A stretch of DNA of 36,084 bases from Desulfofundulus thermosubterraneus DSM 16057 (GCF_900142025.1 NZ_FQZM01000039.1:1-36084); one strand, 5' to 3'. Positions 23,981 through 31,966 are shown, counted from the stretch's first letter. Numbers and translations are program-made. The notes: a model not told the origin generated them from the letters alone.

Positions 23981-24989
23981 ACAGTCGGTGTTTATTATTG
24001 CCGAAGCGGGTGTCAACCACAACGGGGACCTTGAAACAGCCAAAAGGCTGGTTGACGCAGCAGTGGTTGCCGGCGCGGATGCGGTAAAGTTTCAAACCTT
24101 TGTCCCGGAAGAGATCGTGACCGGCAGTGCCGAAAAGGCACCCTACCAGAAGGCCAACATGCCCGGGTGTCGGGAGACACAGCTTGATATGATCCGGCGC
24201 CTTACACTTTCGGAAGAGGATTTTCGCACCCTTAAGGCATACTGCGACGGGGCGGGGATAATGTTTTTATCCACGCCGTTCGATTATTACAGTGTGGATT
24301 TCCTGGACGAGCTAGGCGTTCCGTTATTCAAAATTCCTTCGGGCGAGTTGGTTAACGATCGTTTTTTGAGGTATGTGGCCGCACGGGGGAAGCCGCTGAT
24401 AATTTCCACGGGAATGGCCACGCTGGGCGAAGTTGAGGAGGCGCTTGAAGTGGTACAGGATGCAGGTGCACGTGAAATTACACTCCTGCACTGCACTTCG
24501 GCCTATCCGGCTTCCTATGAAGAGGTCAACCTGCGGGCTATGGTTACGCTGCGGCAGGCTTTTGGATTGCCCGTTGGTTATTCCGACCATACCCCGGGTA
24601 CCGAGGTGGCGGTGGCCGCGGTAGCTCTCGGGGCCAGGGTGATCGAGAAACACTTTACGCTCAACCGGAGCATGGAGGGACCGGATCATAAGGCGTCTCT
24701 GGAACCGGACGAACTGGCCACGCTTGTCCGGGCGATCCGCAACGTGGAGAGGGCCTTAGGAGACGGACGCAAGCGCCCAAGCCCCGGCGAGCAGGATGTT
24801 ATGCGCGCGGCCAGGCGCAGCCTGGTCGCGGCCTGTAACATCGCGGAGGGAGAGATGATCACGGAGGAGAAGCTGGCCATCAAGAGACCGGGAACAGGTA
24901 TCCCTCCGAAAATGTGGTGTCTGGTAGTTGGTCGAAAGGCGCGCGTGAACATTCCGGCAGATACGGTCCTGACGTGGGACATGATCTGA
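23970..24989 (+). CDS. legI: N,N'-diacetyllegionaminate synthase LegI
   Basis: LegI condenses the LegG product with phosphoenolpyruvate. The 339-residue NeuB-family protein has IIAEAGVNHNGDLETAKRLV, VKFQTF, the TIM-barrel block FKIPSGEL, GYSDHTPG and VIEKHFTLNRSMEGPDHKAS, and a C-terminal SAF (antifreeze-like) domain from about residue 280. ATG 23970 overlaps the legG stop by 11 bp and follows GAGG at 23957-23960. Confidence 0.9.
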   Translation: MFDKQSVFIIAEAGVNHNGDLETAKRLVDAAVVAGADAVKFQTFVPEEIVTGSAEKAPYQKANMPGCRETQLDMIRRLTLSEEDFRTLKAYCDGAGIMFLSTPFDYYSVDFLDELGVPLFKIPSGELVNDRFLRYVAARGKPLIISTGMATLGEVEEALEVVQDAGAREITLLHCTSAYPASYEEVNLRAMVTLRQAFGLPVGYSDHTPGTEVAVAAVALGARVIEKHFTLNRSMEGPDHKASLEPDELATLVRAIRNVERALGDGRKRPSPGEQDVMRAARRSLVAACNIAEGEMITEEKLAIKRPGTGIPPKMWCLVVGRKARVNIPADTVLTWDMI

Positions 24990-25008
24990 TTTTTAAGGGG
25001 GAAAACCC

Positions 25009-26073
25009 GTGAGGCGAGCTGAATTGCTTGAGAAGGTCAGGGTAAAACCTGAAGTGCCCATTGTGCGCGCCCTGGAACAGATGGACCGGTCCGCCCGGCA
25101 GATTCTCCTTGTAACCGGCGATAACGACCGGTTGATGGGTACCGTTACCGACGGGGACGTTCGCCGTGCTCTCTTGGAGGGCGTGGATTTGCGCGCGCCC
25201 GTTGCCCGGATAATGAACCCTCACCCCAGAGTGTTGCCCGTGGGTTCTCCCCGTGAAGCTATCCGGCAGCTCATGCTAGAACACGGCATCCGCCACGTCC
25301 CCTTGGTGGATACACAAGGTCGAGTTGTCGATCTAGTCCTGTGGCAGGATGTCTTTCTGCCCCGCGTCGAGAGCCGTTCCGAAGCGGTGGTAATAATGGC
25401 CGGCGGCCAGGGCACGCGGCTCGATCCCTTTACCAAAATCCTGCCCAAGCCGATGATCCCCCTGCGGGACAAGCCCATCGTGGAAGTAATCATGGACCGG
25501 TTTCACAGCCAGGGATTTAACCGGTTTATTCTATGCCTTGGTTACAAAGCCGAGATCGTCCGCCTGTACTTTAACGGTGACAACCGGCCCTACCGGACGG
25601 AATTCGTCCAGGAGGACACACCGCTGGGTACCGCCGGTGCGCTTTCTCTCCTAGCAGAACGTCTTGGCGAAACCTTCATTCTGACTAACTGTGACATTAT
25701 TGTGGAACTTGACTACGTCCATTTGCTGGAATACCACCGAGAGCATGGGCACGCCCTGACTGTTGTGGGGGCTTTGAAGGAATTTGTCGTGCCTTACGGG
25801 GTCTTGCGTATGCAGGGCGAGGATTTCTGGATCGAGGAGAAGCCCAATTTCCACTTTCTTGTGAATACCGGTCTTTACGTGCTGGAGCCCGCCGTGCTGC
25901 CGCTGATCCCGAAAGGTATCCGCGTCGATATGCCCGAAGTCATTGCGACCGTCAGGAAAGCCGGTATGTACATCGGTGTTTACCCGCACCACGGGCGCTG
26001 GTTTGATGTGGGCCAGTGGGAGGAGTACCAGCGGACCCTTCGCCTTTTTGAGGCCATGGATCTGGGGGAGTAG
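25009..26073 (+). CDS. ptmE: PtmE-like CBS-domain nucleotidyltransferase
   Basis: PtmE is the glucosamine-1-phosphate guanylyltransferase that feeds GDP-sugar into legionaminic acid synthesis. The 354-residue protein has two CBS domains (residues about 1-120) and then a nucleotidyltransferase with AGGQGTRLDPFTKILPKPMI, the Mg-binding TNCDI block and GTAGALSLL. GTG 25009 follows AAGGGGG. The substrate is inferred from the operon; without it the protein would be called a generic sugar-phosphate nucleotidyltransferase. Confidence 0.8.
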   Translation: MRRAELLEKVRVKPEVPIVRALEQMDRSARQILLVTGDNDRLMGTVTDGDVRRALLEGVDLRAPVARIMNPHPRVLPVGSPREAIRQLMLEHGIRHVPLVDTQGRVVDLVLWQDVFLPRVESRSEAVVIMAGGQGTRLDPFTKILPKPMIPLRDKPIVEVIMDRFHSQGFNRFILCLGYKAEIVRLYFNGDNRPYRTEFVQEDTPLGTAGALSLLAERLGETFILTNCDIIVELDYVHLLEYHREHGHALTVVGALKEFVVPYGVLRMQGEDFWIEEKPNFHFLVNTGLYVLEPAVLPLIPKGIRVDMPEVIATVRKAGMYIGVYPHHGRWFDVGQWEEYQRTLRLFEAMDLGE

Positions 26074-26075
26074 AC

Positions 26076-26798
26076 ATGTATAAAGGAGTTTCGCTTCTTG
26101 GCTTTATTCCCGCCCGCGCCGGATCTAAAGGTGTCCCGGGCAAGAACATCAGACCTCTCGCCGGAAAACCCCTCATCGTGCACACCATCCAGACGGCTAA
26201 AGAAAGCGGCGTTTTTGACTGCCTAGTGGTTTCCACCGACGGGGAGGAAATTGCCGGGATAGCCAGGGAAGCAGGTGCGGAAGTTCCTTTTTTGCGCCCG
26301 CCGGAATTGGCCACCGATGAAGCGCGGGGGATAGATGCGCTGCACCACGCCCTTAAGTGGTTTGAGGAGCGGGGCACAAAATTCGACTGCGTTATGTGTT
26401 TGCAGCCGACCAGTCCACTGCGTTCCGCAGCGGATATAGTGGCAGTAGTAGATCTTTTGCTTGCGCGCAATGCCGAAGCTATAGTTTCGGTGTGCCAGGT
26501 TGAACATCACCCCTGGTGGACCAATGTCCTGCCAGAAGACGGCTGTATGAAAGATTTTCTAAAGTCGGGTATTCCCACCAACCGCCAGGAACTGCCGGCA
26601 TATTACCGCTTGAACGGGGCAATCTACCTGGCACGCTGGGATTTTATCCGTAACAGAGACTCTTGGTTAGGGCCGCATACTTATGCGTATGTTATGCCGC
26701 GGGAACGCTCGGTAGATATTGACGAAGAAATTGATTTCAAAATCGCAGAGGTTTTACTGGCCCTGAAAAATCAAAACCAAATTAAACCGGTTCCCTGA
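26076..26798 (+). CDS. legF: CMP-legionaminic acid synthetase LegF
   Basis: LegF activates legionaminic acid with CTP, giving the donor for Maf. The 240-residue NeuA-family protein has FIPARAGSKGVPGKNIRPL, VVSTDGEEIA, LQPTSPLRSAADI and RSVDIDEEIDF with metal-binding Asp. ATG 26076 follows GGGGGAG and lies 2 bp after the ptmE-like stop. It is the last gene of the cassette. Confidence 0.9.
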   Translation: MYKGVSLLGFIPARAGSKGVPGKNIRPLAGKPLIVHTIQTAKESGVFDCLVVSTDGEEIAGIAREAGAEVPFLRPPELATDEARGIDALHHALKWFEERGTKFDCVMCLQPTSPLRSAADIVAVVDLLLARNAEAIVSVCQVEHHPWWTNVLPEDGCMKDFLKSGIPTNRQELPAYYRLNGAIYLARWDFIRNRDSWLGPHTYAYVMPRERSVDIDEEIDFKIAEVLLALKNQNQIKPVP

Positions 26799-26929
26799 AA
26801 TTGAACTGGTTGACCGGATTTTCTATATGGCGGCTTAAATAAACATTGCGACCTGATGGAAGGCTGGAAGGATGGCCGGATGGAAGGTGAGGGGTTTTTG
26901 GCATGAACCCTTTAGGGGAAGCATTTGAA

Positions 26930-26938
26930 TGGTATAAT
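26930..26938 (+). promoter_or_regulatory. Extended -10 promoter before Uma2 copy 2
   Basis: TGG-TATAAT (26930-26938), an extended -10, lies 58 bp upstream of the GTG start. No clear -35. Upstream, GATGGAAGG-like words are repeated imperfectly at 26855-26887. Confidence 0.5.
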
Positions 26939-26996
26939 GTTGCTAAGGAAAACTTCTGATGTCTGCCGCCCGTCATGCTGACCGGGAGGTGAGGAA

Positions 26997-27665
26997 GTGA
27001 GCATTCAGGCCGACAAAGAAAAGGTGCGGGAGACCAGCGCAGCTCATGCGGTTGACCGGGAATCCGAAAAGACGCCGGGCCGCATGACCTTCGAGGAGTT
27101 CCTGGCGTGGGGGGACGAGGATACCTGGGCGGAGTGGGTGGACGGGGAGGTGGTGGTCCTGACCCCGGCGGCGGTAAAGCACCAGCGAATTGCCAGGTTC
27201 CTGGTGGATTTGCTGGGAAACTTCGTTCTCATGCGGCAGTTGGGCGAGGTAATTCCGGCGCCTTTTACCATCAAGCTGCCTGCACCACAAAAACGGGGGC
27301 GCGAGCCGGACATCGTGTTTATCAGCAGGGAGCGGCTGCATCGGTTAAAACCCACCTATTTCGACGGCGCTCCGGACCTGGTGGTGGAGATCACCTCCCC
27401 GGAAAGTTTCGCCCGGGACCGCGGCGAGAAGTACGTGGAGTACGAGGCGGCGGGGGTTAAGGAGTACTGGCTGATCGATCCCGACCGGCAGCAGGCGGAA
27501 TTTTACCGCCTGGGGGAAGACGGGCGCTACCAGCTGCACACCGCCGGTGCCGGAGGAGTCTACCATTCCGAAGTTATCCCCGGCCTCCGGCTTAAAACGG
27601 CCTGGCTCTGGCAGGACCCGCCCCCGGCCGGGGTGGAGGCGCTGCGCGAGATGGGAGTGATCTGA
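26997..27665 (+). CDS. Uma2-family putative nuclease (copy 2)
   Basis: The 222-residue product has MTFEEFLAWGDEDTWAEWVDG, REPDIVFISRERL with the conserved Asp, GAPDLVVEITSPES and VKEYWLIDP, the Uma2 signature. The N-terminal 30 residues are a charged extension absent from the other two copies. GTG 26997 follows GGGAGGTGAGGAA. It is a close tandem relative of the next gene. The biological role is unknown. Confidence 0.85.
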   Translation: MSIQADKEKVRETSAAHAVDRESEKTPGRMTFEEFLAWGDEDTWAEWVDGEVVVLTPAAVKHQRIARFLVDLLGNFVLMRQLGEVIPAPFTIKLPAPQKRGREPDIVFISRERLHRLKPTYFDGAPDLVVEITSPESFARDRGEKYVEYEAAGVKEYWLIDPDRQQAEFYRLGEDGRYQLHTAGAGGVYHSEVIPGLRLKTAWLWQDPPPAGVEALREMGVI

Positions 27666-27798
27666 GCTTGTAAATAACGGCTCCTGCTCTTCCGGGGCTA
27701 ATATAATGACAACGGATTCACCTTTTTAGCCATCTGACCTTATTGGAAGGAAGATCAGAAATAACCGGGGCAGCGTTGTGATGAAAGGAGGACAGCCA

Positions 27799-28380
27799 GT
27801 GGCGACTCAACCCGCTAGAGAGGTCAAAAAGTTCTATACCTACGATGACTATTTGAAGATAGACGATGGCAACCGTTATGAACTGATCGAGGGGGAACTG
27901 GTCTTGACGCCATCGCCGGGCACACGACATCAGCTTTTGGTGGGCAGGCTTTTTAAGATAATTGATCAATATGCCCAGAGAACCGGCTCCGGGCAAGTTT
28001 TTTTTGCTCCCCTGGATGTGGTCTTGGACGAACCGGTAAAAAAGAACACTTTCCAGCCTGATATAATTTTTATCAGCAATGAGCGGCTGGGCATTATAGA
28101 AGAAACACGGATCAACGGCGCTCCGGACCTGGTGGTGGAGGTTCTTTCCCCGGGCACCATTCGTCGGGACCGGGGCAGGAAAAGCCGGCAGTATTTCAAG
28201 AGCGGGGTAAGGGAATACTGGCTTGTAGACCCGCAGGAACGGCTTGTGGAAGTATTTGTGCCCGGCGAAAAAGACTGGCAGCGCGCCGGGGTGTACGAGG
28301 AAGAGGATGAAGAGTTCATCACCTCTACGGTTCTGCCCGGCCTGGAAGTGAAAGCCCGGGACATTTTGGGGTTGCCATAA
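27799..28380 (+). CDS. Uma2-family putative nuclease (copy 3)
   Basis: The 193-residue product has YTYDDYLKIDDGNRYELIEG, FQPDIIFISNERL, GAPDLVVEVLSPGT and VREYWLVDP. GTG 27799 was chosen because AAAGGAGG (27784-27791) lies 7 nt upstream; the GTG/ATG at 27778/27781 would place that site inside the gene. It is 133 bp after copy 2. Confidence 0.87.
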   Translation: MATQPAREVKKFYTYDDYLKIDDGNRYELIEGELVLTPSPGTRHQLLVGRLFKIIDQYAQRTGSGQVFFAPLDVVLDEPVKKNTFQPDIIFISNERLGIIEETRINGAPDLVVEVLSPGTIRRDRGRKSRQYFKSGVREYWLVDPQERLVEVFVPGEKDWQRAGVYEEEDEEFITSTVLPGLEVKARDILGLP

Positions 28381-28423
28381 TTCATAAGGGCCTGTGGGTA
28401 TTCGGGGAGGTGTTGAGGGGCAA

Positions 28424-29293
28424 ATGCCGGCAGTTGCGGAAAGGTTGCCAAAAGAGTTATTAAAAATACCCGCGCCCTTTTATGAGCGGCACGGGATAGA
28501 ACTGGCTTTTTTATTTGGTTCTGCCGTTGAAGATCCCCCTGCGACTCCCCGGGATCTGGACGTGGCCGTACTTTTTTCGGACTATCATTTTCAACGTTAC
28601 CTGAAGACCTTTGATGAACTATCCGCGCTCATAAAGCGCCGGGACGTAGACCTGGTCGCATTGAACCTGTGCAGTCCGGCGCTGAAGATGGAAGCTTTAA
28701 CTAAAGGTATTTTGCTTTACAGTAGAGATGAAGAAAGCTTTGCCCGATTTGCCACGGATACCTTTTTCGATTACGAAGACTACCTTTACTTTAAGTGCGA
28801 GTACAACACATGCTGGCGGGAACGGGCGAGGGAGGGCTTGCTTGTGGCCGGGAGGCGGCTTAACCGCGAGCGGATTGAAACCTGTTTATCTCAAATGGAT
28901 CAGTCGGTTCATCGGTTAAAGGACCTGCGCGCACGCTTTTCGTCCTACGAGGAGTTTACGTTTGATCTTGACACCCGGGACCTGTGCGTGCATCACCTGC
29001 GTATCGCCCTGGAAAGTGTCCTGGATATTTGCCGGCACTTTCTGGCAGTCAAAGGGGTGGCGTTGAGTGAGTATGATACCACCAGCTTAATCGAACTGGC
29101 CGGGGAAAAAGGATTGCTGGATTACCGCTTCGCCCGCCGGATTAAAGGTATGGCCGGTATGCGCAATGCCATCGTTCACGTTTACTGGCGCCTGGATTAC
29201 CGGGCAATTTATAAAACCGTCACCGGAGAATTAGGTGATTTCGAAGAATTTGCCCGCCAAGTCACCTCTTATCTTGAGCAACAGACCCATTGA
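28424..29293 (+). CDS. Single-chain MNT nucleotidyltransferase-HEPN fusion
   Basis: Residues 1-100 form a minimal nucleotidyltransferase (MNT): FLFGSAVEDPPATPRDLDVA gives the GS motif (G32-S33) and acidic pair D44/D46, with the third acid in the VDL block (about 76). Residues about 115-289 form a HEPN domain with RNAIVHVY (R247, H252, Y254), the RX4HXY motif of HepT-type RNases. In two-gene HepT/MntA systems, MntA adds AMP to that Tyr and silences the RNase. Here both parts are in one chain and all key residues are present. ATG 28424 lies 43 bp after the Uma2 stop; GTG 28394 is an alternative. Confidence 0.8.
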   Translation: MPAVAERLPKELLKIPAPFYERHGIELAFLFGSAVEDPPATPRDLDVAVLFSDYHFQRYLKTFDELSALIKRRDVDLVALNLCSPALKMEALTKGILLYSRDEESFARFATDTFFDYEDYLYFKCEYNTCWRERAREGLLVAGRRLNRERIETCLSQMDQSVHRLKDLRARFSSYEEFTFDLDTRDLCVHHLRIALESVLDICRHFLAVKGVALSEYDTTSLIELAGEKGLLDYRFARRIKGMAGMRNAIVHVYWRLDYRAIYKTVTGELGDFEEFARQVTSYLEQQTH

Positions 29294-29347
29294 CCCGTCG
29301 CATTTCCGGAAATGCGGAATTGAAGTGTCAATGCAGGGGAATGGGTC
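29284..29347. terminator. Nested palindromes between convergent genes
   Basis: GACCCATT (29284-29291) pairs with AATGGGTC (29340-29347), ATTGAC (29289-29294) with GTCAAT (29327-29332), and in the centre lies the perfect 18-bp palindrome CGCATTTCCGGAAATGCG (29299-29316). The element spans both stop codons of the convergent fusion gene and the 512-residue gene. It probably acts as a bidirectional transcription end; the T-tract is short. Confidence 0.45.
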
Positions 29348-30866
29348 GATGCCTACCGGGATATTTCCAGGGCCGACCATTTTCCCAGGACTCTTTTATA
29401 TCCGGCAATTGTTTCAGTATAAACTCGATAACATTTGTAGCTCTCTCAAATTTGTGATAATTGTTCATGATCCCCAGAATAACCGCCAGAAGATCCGGGT
29501 CTTTTTCCTCATCAACAATCTTCCAGGCTTCTTCGGTAAGCACAACATTTTTTTTCGAGGCTATTGCAGCCACCAGATGATGGAGCGTGGAGCTGTCCCA
29601 ATTCTTACCAATGGCGGCTACCTGCTCCTTAAGAGTATTGATCAATTCCTGCGGGTATGGAATTTCTACCTGTGGAGTACGGGATGCAGGTTCTCCTGTA
29701 TGGTCAGGTTTATCAGGTGATGGCTGCTCACTGTCCGCAGTATAAAAAGGTATTTCTTCTTTGCCCTCCTTGTTAGAGTCTGTTTTGTTCTCTTTTTCGA
29801 TCTCCAGGATCATCTCCTCAATCTTTTGCACGGGCAAGCCTGTCACCTCAGCCACTTGTCGGCAGGCCAATTCTTTTTCCAGATAAAAATCGGTATGGTA
29901 ATATTCCGGTAAAAATTCGGCCGGCAGAAAACCAACGGCCAGAGTTGCATCGAGCGCTTTTCCCTCCGGTACAAAGGCGCCAAGGTAATAGGCAGAAGAC
30001 AGGACATCGGTCAACTCCCAGCGGGGACCATCCGGTTCTAAACAAGCTACTTCGACCAGGAACCGTAAATCTTCCGTGCCATCGAGAATGTACAGGCATT
30101 CTGAAAGGGCACCAACAGTCCTGGAGTTATACTCCTTAAGTCTGTTCTTGACCAGAACACGTAAAAGAGCAGGATCTTTCAGTTTTAAAAAACTGTAAAA
30201 GGGCGCAGGACCGCCAACCAATTTTTCTGTTACCTTTTGGGCTCTTTCCAGAGCAGTGAAGGCGGTACCAAAGGCATACCAGAGCCTTTCTGCATCTAAC
30301 AGCAGGGGTTTTTGCAGTCGCCGGCCTGTAACGCTTTCCAGCCACTGTAGTGTCTCCTGCCATCTCCGTGCATTAAGGTTGCCGGTGGCGCAGGCCCGGC
30401 CGGGGAAAAGGTTCTCTGCCAGGGTGACTATGGACCAGATTAGATCATGGGAGGGACGGGACTGCGTCTTTTCATAAAACACTCGCACTGAATCTTCTTC
30501 CCGTAAAAGGATAGGCCAGCCGGCCTGGTTTTTTCTTTTCGGTTTCTTCACCTGGGAATCGTCCGGTTCATATCTTTTCCTGTAGACCTGTAGATCTCGA
30601 AAAATGACAAATTGCTCCGCACAATGTCCTGTCCGGGCATCTCCGCAAATAGCCAGGTAACGGCCTCTTTCATTCTGGCTTTCCGGGTTCCGGCTGAGCA
30701 GAAGCCGGCGATAACCAAACTTTTCTTCGTAGCCAAGGCGCAGGACGGGTAGGGGAAAGGCATTGATTATTTTCATAACTTCATCATAAAAACCTTCCCA
30801 CTCCGCCGATTCGATCTCCCACGGCAAAATGTCCAATCCAAGGTAGACGCCCATGCGTATAATCAT
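29328..30866 (-). CDS. Unrecognised 512-residue protein
   Basis: I do not recognise this protein. It is soluble-looking with no membrane segments. The N-terminal ~120 residues include LPVLRLGYEEKFGYRRLLLS and YLAICGD; the middle (130-340) is helical; residues ~365-405 are a charged, Glu/Lys/Pro-rich linker (KENKTDSNKEGKEEIP); the C-terminal ~90 residues are again helical. No nuclease, nucleotide-binding or DNA-binding motif stands out. ATG 30866 follows GGTGA at 4 nt. It lies between the MNT-HEPN fusion (convergent) and the HEPN/MNT pair (same strand, upstream), so a role linked to those modules is possible. Confidence 0.7.
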   Translation of the reverse strand: MIIRMGVYLGLDILPWEIESAEWEGFYDEVMKIINAFPLPVLRLGYEEKFGYRRLLLSRNPESQNERGRYLAICGDARTGHCAEQFVIFRDLQVYRKRYEPDDSQVKKPKRKNQAGWPILLREEDSVRVFYEKTQSRPSHDLIWSIVTLAENLFPGRACATGNLNARRWQETLQWLESVTGRRLQKPLLLDAERLWYAFGTAFTALERAQKVTEKLVGGPAPFYSFLKLKDPALLRVLVKNRLKEYNSRTVGALSECLYILDGTEDLRFLVEVACLEPDGPRWELTDVLSSAYYLGAFVPEGKALDATLAVGFLPAEFLPEYYHTDFYLEKELACRQVAEVTGLPVQKIEEMILEIEKENKTDSNKEGKEEIPFYTADSEQPSPDKPDHTGEPASRTPQVEIPYPQELINTLKEQVAAIGKNWDSSTLHHLVAAIASKKNVVLTEEAWKIVDEEKDPDLLAVILGIMNNYHKFERATNVIEFILKQLPDIKESWENGRPWKYPGRHRPIPLH

Positions 30867-30916
30867 CCATTCACCAATGCTTTTTGTAAAAAACAGGCCG
30901 ACTGGTATAACTGCGA

Positions 30917-31441
30917 TTATTCAATGTTCTTTTCCAGTTCTTCGATCACACCCGTAACAAATGTCTTGAACTGGTCCATTTTGCTCTTTAAAAGACCCAG
31001 GATATCGCCCATATTTTCCGCCAGGTGGCACATTTTCAGCCAGCGCAGCTCACCAGCATAGGCATGGCGGAAAAGGTGGCGGAAGCGGCGGTATTCATCC
31101 AGCTCTTCCATTAATTCGCGGGATATGACCCCGGGCCGCAGTCCTTCCAGTTCTACGGCCATGCTTCTTAAAAGTTCCCGGTGCCAATCTCCGGCCTTAA
31201 CCGGCCCGCCGTCGATCTGGCGCGAAATGCGCTCGAACATTGATTCCACACCCGTGTAAAAATGATGCAAATAGGCCGCCATGGCCATCAGATCCCGGTC
31301 GGGCACGGGACCGGTTCTGGCACTCACTTCCTTTAATAAAGCCTGGGCTTTACTGGCAATCTGATCAATTGCCCGCAAGTCTTCATTTATTTCCGATATC
31401 AGGCGTTTTAAGCGGGCTACTTTCCTCTCCCTGGCGGTCAT
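30917..31441 (-). CDS. HEPN-domain protein, HepT-like RNase toxin
   Basis: A 174-residue helical protein with RHLFRHAY (R121, H126, Y128), the RX4HXY motif of HepT toxins, within DEYRRFRHLFRHAYAGEL. HepT toxins are metal-independent RNases. ATG 31441 follows GAAGGGA and overlaps the MNT gene by 59 bp, typical for a cotranslated pair. It is downstream of the MNT gene on the same strand and 50 bp upstream of the 512-residue gene. Confidence 0.82.
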   Translation of the reverse strand: MTARERKVARLKRLISEINEDLRAIDQIASKAQALLKEVSARTGPVPDRDLMAMAAYLHHFYTGVESMFERISRQIDGGPVKAGDWHRELLRSMAVELEGLRPGVISRELMEELDEYRRFRHLFRHAYAGELRWLKMCHLAENMGDILGLLKSKMDQFKTFVTGVIEELEKNIE

Positions 31442-31793
31442 ATAAGACGATCCCTTCTTTTTGCACCCGTTCCTTTAATGTTTCCACGGCATTTTCCAGG
31501 AGCACCAGATCCACCGCAAAGGGGCGGGCTATCTCTTCCGCCAGCCCGTAGGCCTTCAGGTATTCCCTTTCCGGGAGTCCGGCCACGGCCAGATCTATGT
31601 CCGAAAACTGATCAAAATCACCCGCGGCCAGGGAGCCAAAAAGGCAGACCTTTGTCACGCCGAACCGGCGGGCCAGTTGCCGGGCTATTTCCCCGGCCTT
31701 TTCCCGGGCTAGGCCTGCTTTTTGCTCCAGCTCTTTTTCTTCCCGGGCCACTTCTTTCAGGTGGCCCTGCAGGTATTTCCGGTAATTGTTCAT
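31383..31793 (-). CDS. MNT nucleotidyltransferase, MntA-like antitoxin
   Basis: The 136-residue product has an N-terminal charged coiled coil (about 1-40) and the MNT fold: LFGSLAAGDFDQFSDIDLAV with G53-S54 and D65/D67, and the third acid D95 in VDLVLL. MntA-type antitoxins block HepT by adding AMP to its motif Tyr. ATG 31793 begins the operon, behind GGGATGCGGG, with an extended -10 promoter upstream. Confidence 0.85.
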   Translation of the reverse strand: MNNYRKYLQGHLKEVAREEKELEQKAGLAREKAGEIARQLARRFGVTKVCLFGSLAAGDFDQFSDIDLAVAGLPEREYLKAYGLAEEIARPFAVDLVLLENAVETLKERVQKEGIVLYDRQGEESSPLKTPDIGNK

Positions 31794-31864
31794 CGTCCCG
31801 CATCCCTTATAACCCTCTTTTTGGCGGCAAAGGTAAATCCCCCACGCTTCTGCATCCCGGCATT

Positions 31865-31873
31865 ATTATACCA
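31865..31873 (-). promoter_or_regulatory. Extended -10 promoter of the MNT/HEPN operon
   Basis: On the minus strand TGG-TATAAT (31873-31865), about 72 bp before the MNT start. It would serve the MNT and HEPN genes and possibly the 512-residue gene. Confidence 0.5.
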
Positions 31874-31908
31874 AAAAGTTGAAAAGCATAATAGCCCGGT
31901 TGAGCTGC

Positions 31909-31925
31909 CGCATTTACGGAAATGC
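31909..31925. repeat. Second copy of the CGCATTT-N-CGGAAATGC palindrome
   Basis: CGCATTTACGGAAATGC matches 29299-29315 at 16 of 17 bases. The two copies bracket the 512-residue gene and the HEPN/MNT pair. Confidence 0.5.
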
Positions 31926-31929
31926 AGAA

Positions 31930-31966
31930 AAGAAGCTGGAAGTTTTCTGTAAACTTCCAGCTTCTT
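31930..31966 (-). terminator. Strong terminator after flgL
   Basis: AAGAAGCTGGAAGTTT (31930-31945) is matched perfectly by its reverse complement at 31951-31966 around a 5-nt loop; on the minus strand TTTTCTGC follows. A 16-bp perfect stem 35 bp past the flgL stop. It would separate flgL from the accessory genes. Confidence 0.8.

Noticed and set aside
27702-27707. TATAAT before Uma2 copy 3
   Set aside because: The nearest TTGTAA is 28 bp away and no extended -10 is present.
28728-28919. Frameshift within the MNT-HEPN fusion, which would make it two genes
   Set aside because: The reading frame is continuous from 28424 to 29293; the 63-codon overlapping frame is a shadow.
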